From J088 sp003695505 [NCBI: Candidatus Dadabacteria bacterium] (GTDB lineage Bacteria > J088), in the NCBI GenBank assembly GCA_003695505.1, contig RFIY01000391.1, positions 1-17,376 on the forward strand: 17,376 nt of DNA, read 5' to 3'. Both the position numbers and the translations under genes were made by a program. Below the pieces are notes generated by a model. The model saw only the letters and a program-made list of their open reading frames with translations, ran no database searches and was not told the DNA's origin. This document shows, piece after piece, positions 1-7,228 of the stretch. Numbering within the stretch: position 1 is the stretch's first letter; every line of letters begins with the position of its first letter.

Positions 1-648
1 ATCGGGAAGCACGAGCGCGACCCACGGGACATCGTATTCCTCTTCTGCGATACGCACGTCCGAGATTTCGACGTAGTAGGTTCCCGCTTTTGGCATGACC
101 AGGCCCAGGCCCTCGCCGCTGCGGGTCGAGATCGTGCGTCCCGCGACCGGAGCGCCCGTATCATCGAGCACCGTCGCCCGCGGCGTGGCGATCGCAGACG
201 AGACGGGAACCAGGGCACCCTTCTCGACGGTGCCGGCGAAGACGACGACGGCGATCCGCGCGCCGGCCGTGGCGGTAAACGAAAAGTAGTCACTGTCGAC
301 ACGGTAGCTCGTGCCGTTGGCCAGTGAACCGCTCAGCAAGAACGGCGCGGACCGCCCGACGGCATTGGCGTCGATGATGTTGTTGTTGAATTCGGTTTCC
401 GCAACGAGCGGGGGCAACGCGGACGCGGCATCCTGCGGAGCGAGATCGAACACGTCCGGGACCCCGTCCCGATCACTGTCGGCACCAAACTGCGGCGCCA
501 CGGCCGTCACATCGGGCTGTTGGGGAGCGTCGGTCGGCAACTTCCGGTGCGCTTCCCGGGAAACGCAGTCATTACCGGAACTGCAGGCGCCAATCCACAG
601 GGCCGCCAGAACGATGAACAACGACTGCCATGGGCTGCGACGGCTCAT
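1..648 (-). CDS. Predicted lipoprotein with a calcium-loop motif, 5' part only (runs off left edge)
   Basis: The reverse complement from the ATG at 648 stays open for exactly 216 codons and leaves the window, so the C-terminus is missing. Residues 1-22 are a lipoprotein signal (basic start, hydrophobic core, lipobox I-G-A-C with Cys22). Residues 54-70 (FGADSDRDGVPDVFDLA) match the Asp-rich calcium loop seen in thrombospondin type 3 repeats. Residues from about 80 on (ETEFNNN, then D-S-D-Y-F-S-F-T-A) resemble the start of bacterial pre-peptidase C-terminal-type beta domains, which suggests a secreted, surface or outer-membrane protein. The start overlaps the stop of the preceding gene as ATGA (645-648), so the two are probably translationally coupled and share a transcript. 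No catalytic domain is visible in the part present. Lipoprotein status is well supported; the function is unknown. Confidence 0.82.
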   Translation of the reverse strand, partial: MSRRSPWQSLFIVLAALWIGACSSGNDCVSREAHRKLPTDAPQQPDVTAVAPQFGADSDRDGVPDVFDLAPQDAASALPPLVAETEFNNNIIDANAVGRSAPFLLSGSLANGTSYRVDSDYFSFTATAGARIAVVVFAGTVEKGALVPVSSAIATPRATVLDDTGAPVAGRTISTRSGEGLGLVMPKAGTYYVEISDVRIAEEEYDVPWVALVLPD

Positions 649-1772
649 CGCGGCACCTCCCAGGTGACGCCCTCAAGAACGGCATCCAACATCACCCAGG
701 CGGACAGAGAGCCGTCATTCGCGTCCTCGAAGTTCACGCGCCAGGCCGCTCGTACTGTACCCGTATGCCGTGTACAGGGAATTTTGCCTCCCGCACAGGT
801 CGTCGTGACTGGCGCCGCCGTATCGTGCCATTCGCTGAACAGCACGCGACCATGCGGCGGACGCGACGGATTGTACGCATCCTCGTTCCAGACCGAATCG
901 TTACCGCAGTCAAGTTCGAGCGTCGAGCCTCCACGCCAGATGGGCAGGTTCACCACAAGCGGCTTCCCTGGAACCGGGAGGTGCGGGGTACTTCCAAGAG
1001 ATAGCTCTGTATAGACCCAGTCGGAACTGGATGGCGTCAAATCGATCACCAGCGAGAACTCCGGTGATGCAGACGTGCCGTATACCGCCAGATACGCATC
1101 ACGCAGTGCGGACGGACTCACGGACAACGTCCTGTCACAAAACGCGTTGCGCCCCGATTTGCCTATGTACGAAAGCCGTCCCGTGACGGCAGGCTGAACA
1201 CCGGCGGTTTGATTCGCGACGGGCCGGAACGTACTGAGACGATCCGCGCGACCGCGGATCCGCCCGGATGCCTCATCAATTGCCGCGTCTGGCAAATAGC
1301 TCCAGACATCGTCGTGCAGCCCGGCGATCGCGTATAACGAGACCGGATCGGTCACACCCGTCGCCGGCAACCAGAACCAGAGCGGTGTCGCCGGCTGCAA
1401 GCGTGTTTCCGCGTCTTTCGCGGACAAGAGCGTAATCTCGACACCGGGCCCGACCGCTACGGCATCCGTGGCGGGTGTCACGTCGGTCGGTGCCACCACT
1501 AGCACGGCCTCGTCATTTCCGTCGCTGATGGCCGGCGCCGGCCACGTCACTTCGAGACCATACAACGGACTTGTCGTCTCCGAAACGGTGAGCGTAAACG
1601 TTTCACCCGCACGGACAACCTCGGCAAGCGCGCCACCCTCTCGAACCTGATCGAGAACCGTCCCGGTCTGCCCGGCAGGTTCGTCGGCGCCGACGTGTTC
1701 GGCCGGCTCCGTTCCCAGGCACCCCGCAAGTCCGACGACGGGCACAATCCACAAAAACCACTTCCGCGCCAT
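645..1772 (-). CDS. Predicted lipoprotein of unknown function
   Basis: This encodes 375 residues. The frame is open from a TTG at 1793, but I prefer the ATG at 1772: it begins a standard signal (MARKWFLWIV) with lipobox L-A-G-C and Cys18, and AGAAAGGG lies about nine bases upstream. After the signal comes a short acidic linker, then beta-rich sequence that looks like two immunoglobulin-like or wall-associated domains. Around residues 120-190 the pattern is reminiscent of ZU5- or Ig-type exported proteins (PLWFWLPATG, then DDVWSYLPDA). The C-terminal half has four cysteines that could form disulfides. It ends in ATGA overlap with the second lipoprotein gene. An FNR-type site and a -10 element lie 60-105 bp upstream. 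I recognise no enzyme family. Confidence 0.85.
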   Translation of the reverse strand: MARKWFLWIVPVVGLAGCLGTEPAEHVGADEPAGQTGTVLDQVREGGALAEVVRAGETFTLTVSETTSPLYGLEVTWPAPAISDGNDEAVLVVAPTDVTPATDAVAVGPGVEITLLSAKDAETRLQPATPLWFWLPATGVTDPVSLYAIAGLHDDVWSYLPDAAIDEASGRIRGRADRLSTFRPVANQTAGVQPAVTGRLSYIGKSGRNAFCDRTLSVSPSALRDAYLAVYGTSASPEFSLVIDLTPSSSDWVYTELSLGSTPHLPVPGKPLVVNLPIWRGGSTLELDCGNDSVWNEDAYNPSRPPHGRVLFSEWHDTAAPVTTTCAGGKIPCTRHTGTVRAAWRVNFEDANDGSLSAWVMLDAVLEGVTWEVPR

Positions 1773-1833
1773 CTGCCGCATCCCTTTCTGCAATGATTGA
1801 ATCAGCGCGCCAACATGCGGGCACGCTCATTCA

Positions 1834-1876
1834 ATCGTAACGGAACGCGGCGACACATTACCTTGATTCAGATCAA
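1834..1876 (-). promoter_or_regulatory. FNR/ANR-type promoter: perfect TTGAT-N4-ATCAA box plus -10 element
   Basis: Positions 1863-1876 read TTGATTCAGATCAA, a perfect match to the FNR/ANR/DNR consensus TTGAT-N4-ATCAA. On the minus strand, TACGAT at 1839-1834 matches four of six bases of TATAAT. Taking it as the -10 puts the start point near 1827 and the box centre near -42, the classic spacing for an activator contacting RNA polymerase at a class II site. Both flanking genes are on the minus strand, so the target is the lipoprotein pair starting at 1772, with a leader of about 55 bases. The sequence match is certain; oxygen- or nitric-oxide-responsive activation is inferred. Confidence 0.68.
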
Positions 1877-1942
1877 TTTTTCAGCAGGCCAACCCATGAC
1901 GCGCGGTCTGTTGGGTCTTGCGCGTGACGGGCGCGACGTGTT

Positions 1943-2332
1943 TCAACGGCGTCGGATGCGCGTAAAGATTTTCATGACGAGATCGTCGTCGGTGCCACAG
2001 GTCAGGTCAGGTCCGCAACTACGCAGCACGGGGAAATCATCCGGCCCCTGGTAATCGCCCTCGTACGGCGCGCCAAAAAAATCGACCCCGACTTCACCTC
2101 CTGAACTGCTCTTGAATTCGCTGTTCAATAACGCGCGCACGTCGCGCGGCCAGTAGTAGTTGTTGGACTCCAGCCAGCTCGCCAGCCGCCCCTTCATCGA
2201 CTCCATCTCGACGTACGTCTGCACGAGCGGCATGACGTTGGTAATCAGTTCGGCCTGCTTGCGCACCATCTCCTGATGCTGCCAGCCCAGACCGACCATG
2301 ACGCCCAGCGATACGAGTTTGCCCAGTTTCAT
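1943..2332 (-). CDS. Small membrane-anchored protein with pseudopilin-like C-terminus
   Basis: This encodes 129 residues from the ATG at 2332, which overlaps the preceding gene's stop as ATGA. The longer upstream reading of the frame is Gly/Arg-rich and is a shadow of that preceding gene. Residues 4-17 form one short hydrophobic segment (KLVSLGVMVGLGW), followed by an amphipathic helix of about 45 residues. The C-terminus carries D-F-F-G-A-P-Y, then G-P-D-D-F-P-V-L-R, then C-G-P-D-L-T-C-G-T-D-D-D-L-V. This resembles the C-terminal (G)xDG-GT-DDI calcium-loop region of GspG-type major pseudopilins. There is no prepilin peptidase site (no G-F-T-L-x-E), so it is not a canonical pseudopilin. The two cysteines in the loop could form a disulfide. 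The function is unknown and the pilin link is inference from a short pattern. Confidence 0.8.
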   Translation of the reverse strand: MKLGKLVSLGVMVGLGWQHQEMVRKQAELITNVMPLVQTYVEMESMKGRLASWLESNNYYWPRDVRALLNSEFKSSSGGEVGVDFFGAPYEGDYQGPDDFPVLRSCGPDLTCGTDDDLVMKIFTRIRRR

Positions 2333-4071
2333 GCCGCAAGCCCCCTGCTTCGCGCCAGCGCTTCCAGTGCCTCGCGCATGGCCAGTGCCTCGGGTGCCGC
2401 GTCCAGCCACTCGGGATCCCAACGCCAGAGCAACACACGTTCCTGCGCGATCACATCGGCACTGCGCGGCGCCCCGGTCAGCCAGGCGGCTTCTCCGACC
2501 ACGGTGTCAGGCGCAAGTCTTGCCAGTTCCTGCCCCCCTTTTTCGACGCGCGCCGTGCCATCGACGATCAATGCCATCCAGCGATCAGCATCACCATCCC
2601 GCATAATCGCGGTTCCGGGTTCGAACGTCTGGCCGTGGCCCGCGGCGAGCCAGCGCGCACGATCCGCCGGATCGAGGCCGAAAAACAGATCCGAACGCGC
2701 GATCGCCTGTCCGGCCTGCGTCACGGCGCGCAACTGTGCCGCCGCGGCTTCATCGCCGTGAGTCCGCCACTGTTCGAACGGCAGACGGGCAAGCACGACG
2801 TCCTCTCCGGCGATCACATCCGCCGTGCGCGGCTGATCTTCCAGCAATCCGATCTCACCGAACCCCGTGCCGGCCGTCAGCGTCGCCACATGCAGGGGAT
2901 CACCATCGGACGACCGAATGATCACATCGCAACTGCCGCGTGCAATCCAGTAATAGTCACGATCCCGCCCACCCCACGAGACGATCGCGCTTCCGGCCGG
3001 GCAGCGCAGCCACTCCCATTCGACGTCTGCCAATATCGGCACATGGCGCAATAACGGTCCCTGCCGAAGCGCCTCCAGGTCCGCCGGTTCAGGCTGACAT
3101 AGCTCGAGCGCCGTGGCCGCCAGCCGCCACGAGGCACGCAACAAACGGGCGAAATACCATACGACCCAGACCACATACAGCACACCGCCGACAGCGAGCA
3201 GCAATCGCCACAGAAAAGCCGCGAAGCTTTCGCCGGTCAGTTCCGGCCGACCAAGCAGCGACAGCCCGCCCGCCACAAGACCCAGCCAGAGCGGTGGAAT
3301 CAACGCCAGCAGCGCCAGGCGCCATCCGCCTGTCACGGGCACGCGCGAAGCAGGGAGAAGAAATCGCGTAACGATCGTCCAGCGCAACTGGCGCGCCGCG
3401 TCGTCGATGCCGGCCCATGTGCCCGCCAGCGCCATCAACGGTGACGGGCCGAGCGGCCACGCCGCGCGAACGAGCAACAACCACGCACCGAAGGCCATCG
3501 CCAGGCCAAGTGCCGGATGGCCGGGCAACACGATTGCGGCAACCAGCGCCCATAGCGCAGCCGCCGCCAACGCCGCCAGTGGGGCACCGGCTCCCGTGTC
3601 CAGCCGCCAGACGACCGGCTCGACCACCGGCCAGCCGAAACGAACGCCCCAGACCGGAGCGGGGCCGGTGGTATCGATTGTCCTCAACGCCGCAACGGTC
3701 ATCCACGTTCCCCAGGCACAGACCAGCAATGCGACACCCAGCGCCGCAAGCAGATCCAGCGGCTCCTCGAGCGTTGCGCCGGCGATCCAGCCGAGCCAGG
3801 ACATCGCCGCAAAGATCAGCGGCGCACTCCAGACAAGCAGGGCGATCACGGGGCTCCGCAGGATGGAACCGTCCCCACCACGCTGCAACACCCGCGGCAC
3901 GATGGTCGGATCATTGAGGCTGCCAGGCCCGGAGCGCTGCAGTCGTACACCAACGCTCGGCGGAACCAGGCCGTCGACAAGGCGGTCCGTCGGAACGAGG
4001 ATCCATTGCCGGGCCCCGGGTGCAGACACGGCGGCACGACGTCCCGACCGGATGATCACTGGCTCATTCAT
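2329..4071 (-). CDS. Multi-pass membrane protein with two C-terminal cyclic-nucleotide-binding domains
   Basis: This encodes 580 residues from the ATG at 4071. A TTG at 4107 in frame would overlap the upstream stop and add 12 residues; neither start has a strong ribosome binding site. The N-terminal 70 residues are soluble. Residues about 73-310 hold six or seven hydrophobic stretches (near 74-98, 108-128, 163-183, 186-204, 251-272, 284-308), so this is an integral inner-membrane protein. Residues about 345-437 and 460-552 are two tandem cyclic-nucleotide-binding folds. Each phosphate-binding cassette is intact: F-G-E-I-G-L-L with Glu406 and Arg415, and V-G-E-A-A-W-L with Glu527 and Arg536. 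Conserved Glu and Arg are the ligand-contacting residues in CAP and PKA-R, so binding of cAMP or cGMP is plausible. No kinase, cyclase, esterase or ion-pore motif was seen. It is probably a nucleotide-gated sensor or transporter of unknown type. Confidence 0.86.
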   Translation of the reverse strand: MNEPVIIRSGRRAAVSAPGARQWILVPTDRLVDGLVPPSVGVRLQRSGPGSLNDPTIVPRVLQRGGDGSILRSPVIALLVWSAPLIFAAMSWLGWIAGATLEEPLDLLAALGVALLVCAWGTWMTVAALRTIDTTGPAPVWGVRFGWPVVEPVVWRLDTGAGAPLAALAAAALWALVAAIVLPGHPALGLAMAFGAWLLLVRAAWPLGPSPLMALAGTWAGIDDAARQLRWTIVTRFLLPASRVPVTGGWRLALLALIPPLWLGLVAGGLSLLGRPELTGESFAAFLWRLLLAVGGVLYVVWVVWYFARLLRASWRLAATALELCQPEPADLEALRQGPLLRHVPILADVEWEWLRCPAGSAIVSWGGRDRDYYWIARGSCDVIIRSSDGDPLHVATLTAGTGFGEIGLLEDQPRTADVIAGEDVVLARLPFEQWRTHGDEAAAAQLRAVTQAGQAIARSDLFFGLDPADRARWLAAGHGQTFEPGTAIMRDGDADRWMALIVDGTARVEKGGQELARLAPDTVVGEAAWLTGAPRSADVIAQERVLLWRWDPEWLDAAPEALAMREALEALARSRGLAA

Positions 4072-4103
4072 CGCTGTTTCTCGTTTCCATGCGGTTCTCT
4101 GCT

Positions 4104-4676
4104 TCAATCCGGCCGAGCCTGCTTCCAGCCGGCGCTGCGGGCAATCGCTTCGATGGCCGGCTGGTTGATGCCCCGCAGCAGTTCAATCAGCCACTCTCGG
4201 TCCCGGTCGATCACCTCGTTGACGATGCCAGCAATCTGGGCCGCATCGAGGCCCGTGAGCAGCTCGACCGTGAACTCCGGCTTCCGACCGGCAGCCTCAT
4301 TGACGGCCTGCGCAATCGCGTTCACATCCAGTGCAGCAACCAGATCGGCAACAAAGTCGGGGTGCCTGGAGACGCTGCGGTTGGCGGCCTCGGCGATCTG
4401 GACCGGATCGAGCCCGGCGATCAGCGCCGGGACGAACTCCGGGTTGGCGCGCAATGCATCATTGACCGAATGCGCGGTCAGCTCGGTGTCGAGTTCACGG
4501 ATGATCGTCGGGATCATTTGCGGATGTTCGCGAATCAGATCTGTCACCGTTTCGACGATCACGCGCACATCGGCTTCGCGGACGAGCTTGCGCAGGAACC
4601 CGGTAAACCAGCGTGTCCATCGGCTCACGGTGCAGGATCCGTTCTCGTGGGGTTGTGATGGCTGCGACATTATCAT
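4104..4676 (-). CDS. Protein of five tandem 27-residue helical repeats
   Basis: This encodes 190 residues. ATG codons at 4676 and 4670 are both possible starts; neither has a clear ribosome binding site. After a basic, tryptophan-containing leader (residues 19-34), residues 52-186 divide exactly into five 27-residue units starting at 52, 79, 106, 133 and 160. The pattern is P/R-E/D-F/W-x3-L-hydrophobic-x-G/A-L-D-x3-I-A-x-A-V-N-x-A. A partial unit (35-51) precedes them. The register is free of gaps, which suggests a right-handed helical solenoid of two short helices per unit, usually a protein-binding surface. It has no signal peptide, so it is probably cytoplasmic, perhaps membrane-associated through the basic leader. 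It is first in a three-gene set with the cyclic-nucleotide-binding membrane protein. I do not recognise the family. Confidence 0.82.
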   Translation of the reverse strand: MIMSQPSQPHENGSCTVSRWTRWFTGFLRKLVREADVRVIVETVTDLIREHPQMIPTIIRELDTELTAHSVNDALRANPEFVPALIAGLDPVQIAEAANRSVSRHPDFVADLVAALDVNAIAQAVNEAAGRKPEFTVELLTGLDAAQIAGIVNEVIDRDREWLIELLRGINQPAIEAIARSAGWKQARPD

Positions 4677-4734
4677 ACCGATGAACCGCTGTTTGTCCAG
4701 CGCCGCCGGGACGCCCCGCCCGATGTAACGGCCG

Positions 4735-4763
4735 TTGCAAATTCAGGAAAAAGCGACTAGACT
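4735..4763 (+). promoter_or_regulatory. Sigma70-like promoter for the 4812-9903 gene cluster
   Basis: TTGCAA at 4735-4740 and TAGACT at 4758-4763 each match four of six consensus bases and are separated by the optimal 17 bp. The start point would be near 4770, giving a leader of about 42 bases before the ATG at 4812. The palindrome at 4768-4783 covers that start point, which fits a repressor-controlled promoter. This is a pattern-based prediction. Confidence 0.5.
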
Positions 4764-4767
4764 CTTC

Positions 4768-4783
4768 GTGAGTAGGCACTCAC
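4768..4783. promoter_or_regulatory. 16-bp palindromic operator (TetR-type candidate)
   Basis: GTGAGTAGGCACTCAC is a perfect inverted repeat with 6-bp arms and a 4-bp spacer, placed on the predicted start point of the downstream cluster. A second inverted pair surrounds it: AGCGACT at 4752-4758 and AGTCGCT at 4787-4793. Palindromes of this size over a start point are typical of TetR-family repressors controlling lipid or alcohol oxidation genes. No regulator gene lies in the window, so the family is inferred from the shape of the site. Confidence 0.5.
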
Positions 4784-4811
4784 TTGAGTCGCTGCCCACA
4801 AGGGAGGGCCG

Positions 4812-5723
4812 ATGAGTCGAAGCAACGACATCGACACGCTACTGAGTCCGCTGTTCCGCGTGCTTGCCATTGCCTTCGCCGTCACCGGCACGTTGTTCTT
4901 TCTGTTTCCCGACGGCACGATCGACACCCTGAATCGAGCGGGGTCGTGGCTCGGACTGCCCCCGGCGCCACATCTGACGCACCGCTTCTGGCTCGGGCTC
5001 GGCACGGCGTACATGGCCGTCGTGACCGTACTCGCCTGGCGCATCAGCCCGGCTCCAAGCGAGCGCCGGCTGCTGATGGAACCGCTGATGGTCGGCAAGG
5101 CGACGAGCAGCCTGACCTGTCTGCTGTTTGCGATCTTTGACCAGCCGTTTTTCATTTACATCGCGAACTTCGTGGTTGACGGCGCACTCGTCGGCATCGT
5201 CTGGTGGGCATGGCGGCAAACCGCGCCGAATGGTGGGGGCCGTGGCGGTGGACATCTCGACGAACGTTCGAATCAACTGCTGCAGCGCATCGCCGAGGCC
5301 TTTCTGCCGCCCCTCGACGGACGAGCCGGAGATGCCGAAGGCATTGGGCTCGGCGGGCGCGTCGCGGCGCATCTCGAATCTCAGGGGGCGGGCGCGCGGA
5401 TCGGCGGTGCGGTCGCGCTGCGCTGGCTGAACGTCGCGCCATTCGTGCTGGGTACCCCTCGCACGCTTTCACGTCTGCCCGTGGACGAGCGCGCCATGGT
5501 GCTGGACAGGATGGAGCGCAGCCGCTGGCTGATCCTGCGCACCCCGGTCGTCGCATTGAAGCTGCTGCTCGGCCTGCACGCCTACAGGCAGCCGGACCTT
5601 CGCGCCGACATCGGCGTCGACGACGACTGGCTGAATGCCCGGCTGGAGCAGGCTCGCGCACGGCGCGCCGCCGGTGAGAAAGGCCCCTTCCCCGAGCCAC
5701 AGTCGCCCGATGGCGTGTCTTGA
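4812..5723 (+). CDS. Membrane protein fused to a gluconate-2-dehydrogenase-subunit-3-like domain (partner of the GMC oxidoreductase)
   Basis: This encodes 303 residues. The start is secure: AAGGGAGGG at 4800-4808 precedes the ATG by three bases. Residues 14-32, 59-77, 98-114 and 116-133 are four hydrophobic segments forming a small membrane domain. A Gly-rich linker follows (139-147). Residues 151-280 then resemble the helical subunit-3 domain that precedes the flavin domain in long-chain alcohol oxidases: LLQRIAEAFLPPLDG near 156, FVLGTPRTLSRLP near 211, DERAMVLDRM near 225, and a helix ending LLLGLHAY near 251. In plant and actinobacterial alcohol oxidases this domain is fused to the oxidoreductase. 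Here it is tied to a membrane anchor and the oxidoreductase follows as a separate gene overlapping by 14 bases. Its likely role is to anchor or assist the flavoprotein; that is inference. Confidence 0.78.
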   Translation: MSRSNDIDTLLSPLFRVLAIAFAVTGTLFFLFPDGTIDTLNRAGSWLGLPPAPHLTHRFWLGLGTAYMAVVTVLAWRISPAPSERRLLMEPLMVGKATSSLTCLLFAIFDQPFFIYIANFVVDGALVGIVWWAWRQTAPNGGGRGGGHLDERSNQLLQRIAEAFLPPLDGRAGDAEGIGLGGRVAAHLESQGAGARIGGAVALRWLNVAPFVLGTPRTLSRLPVDERAMVLDRMERSRWLILRTPVVALKLLLGLHAYRQPDLRADIGVDDDWLNARLEQARARRAAGEKGPFPEPQSPDGVS

Positions 5724-7194
5724 CGGCGCAAAGCTGACCCGGAACCATCGCGTCCGCTGCGATGTGGTCATCGTCGGCACCGGCGCGGGTGGTGCCGTAT
5801 TCGCCGCCGAGGCGGCAAAGGCCGGCCTCGATGTCGTGATGCTCGAGGAAGGTGGCTACTACACAGGCAAAGATCTGTCGGGTGATGCAAAGTTCTCATT
5901 CGACCACCTCTACCGCGATGGCGGCCTGACGGCAACGCTTGGGCGGCCGCCCATTCCTGTTCCGGTCGGCTGCTGCGTCGGCGGCACGACCATGGTCAAC
6001 AGCGGAACCTGCTACCGGACGCCTGACTTCGTCCTGCAACGCTGGGAACGAGAATTCGGCCTCGAGGGCGCAACCGAACTTGACAACGACTATGCCGCGA
6101 TCGAACAGGATCTGTCGATCAAGCCCGTTCCAGACGCGCTCTATGGCCCGCAGCACCAGCGCGTCGAAGACGCGATCAAGGAACTGGGCTGGGCCGGTTC
6201 GCGGATCCCGCGCAACGAGGATGGTTGTATCTCAACCGGTACCTGCGCAATGGGCTGCCCTTCCGACGGCAAGACCTCGATGGCCGTATCGAAGGTGCCC
6301 GAGGCGCTGGCCGCGGGTGCGACCCTGTGGACGCGCGCGCCGGTACGACGCATCCTGCGCCACCGCAACCAGGTTGTTGGCGTCGCCGCTCGTGCAGGTA
6401 CACCCGAGCAGCCCACCGACCTGCTCGTGACCGCCGAGACCACCGTCATCGCCTGCGGCGCGCTGCATACCCCTGCCCTGCTGCTCGCATCGGGCATTGG
6501 CGGACCGTGGATCGGGCGCAATCTACATCTTCACCCGGCCACCCGGGTCGTGGCCCGCTTTCCCGACGAGATCCGTGGCTGGCAGGAAGTCCCCCAGGCA
6601 TACAACATCGACGAGTTCATCGACGACGGCGTGTTCATTCAGGGGCAGTTCGTCCCACCGGACGTTCAGGCGCCGGTCATTCCCGGATGGGGCGTTGAAC
6701 ACCGTCAGCGCATGGCGGCCTTTCCGCGACTCGCCAGCTTTGGCGCGTTGATCAGCGACCGCAGCGCCGGACGAGTCCGGCCGGCCGGCCGTTCGACTCG
6801 ACCTGTTGCGACGTACCGCCTGCAGCCCGCCGATCGGGACCGGCTGATCTTCGGCATCGCCCGCACGATCGAAGCCTTCCTCGCGGCCGGCGCCGAAGAA
6901 GTCTATTCCGGTGTCGCCGCGATGCCGGTCGTCCGGTCGCGCACGGAACTGGCACGTTTCGAACGATTGCAGCCCCCGGCGACGCAGATCGAGATCATGG
7001 CATTTCACCCGATGGGCACCGTGCGCGCCGGTGGACCAGAAATCGCCGCCAGTGATCCATGGGGACGCCTGTATGACGTCGAGGGAATCGTGGTCAGCGA
7101 TGGCAGCCTGCTGCCGACATCGAATCGGATCAACCCTCAATTGACCATCATGGCGCTGGCGCGCCGCGCTGCCCGAAAACTGGTCGCGCCATGA
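5710..7194 (+). CDS. GMC-family FAD-dependent oxidoreductase, long-chain alcohol oxidase/dehydrogenase-like
   Basis: This encodes 494 residues from the ATG at 5710; an in-frame ATG at 5635 would overlap the previous gene by 89 bases and add a non-conserved leader. Residues 19-28 (VVIVGTGAGG) are the FAD-binding GxGxxG with Glu47 ending strand two. G-C-C-V-G-G-T-T-M-V-N-S-G-T (88-100) is the GMC signature region. Residues 173-183 hold a C-x5-C-x3-C cluster followed by G-K-T-S, common in alcohol-oxidising GMC enzymes. A-F-H-P-M-G-T (431-437) gives the catalytic His433, and N-P-Q-L-T-I (475-480) the second active-site residue, Asn475. There is no signal peptide, so it is cytoplasmic or docked to the membrane by the preceding subunit. 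It probably oxidises a primary or secondary alcohol to an aldehyde or ketone. The substrate is unknown; a long-chain or steroid-like alcohol is the best guess. There is no strong ribosome binding site, so coupling by overlap is likely. Confidence 0.9.
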   Translation: MACLDGAKLTRNHRVRCDVVIVGTGAGGAVFAAEAAKAGLDVVMLEEGGYYTGKDLSGDAKFSFDHLYRDGGLTATLGRPPIPVPVGCCVGGTTMVNSGTCYRTPDFVLQRWEREFGLEGATELDNDYAAIEQDLSIKPVPDALYGPQHQRVEDAIKELGWAGSRIPRNEDGCISTGTCAMGCPSDGKTSMAVSKVPEALAAGATLWTRAPVRRILRHRNQVVGVAARAGTPEQPTDLLVTAETTVIACGALHTPALLLASGIGGPWIGRNLHLHPATRVVARFPDEIRGWQEVPQAYNIDEFIDDGVFIQGQFVPPDVQAPVIPGWGVEHRQRMAAFPRLASFGALISDRSAGRVRPAGRSTRPVATYRLQPADRDRLIFGIARTIEAFLAAGAEEVYSGVAAMPVVRSRTELARFERLQPPATQIEIMAFHPMGTVRAGGPEIAASDPWGRLYDVEGIVVSDGSLLPTSNRINPQLTIMALARRAARKLVAP

Positions 7195-7228
7195 CGCCGG
7201 TTGTTCCCATCCGGCCTCAGCGCCGCAG

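Noticed and set aside
1899-1925. Inverted repeat ACGCGC / GCGCGT as a terminator after the small pseudopilin-like gene
   Set aside because: The stem is only 6 bp with a 15-base loop and no T-run follows on the minus strand.
3113-4168. Open frame (351 codons) on the plus strand opposite the cyclic-nucleotide-binding protein
   Set aside because: It is Arg/Ser/Pro-rich low-complexity translation, opposite a gene with clear domains.
7196-7215. GCCGG / CCGGC hairpin as a terminator after the GMC gene
   Set aside because: 5-bp stem, no T-run, and the downstream gene appears to belong to the same cluster.
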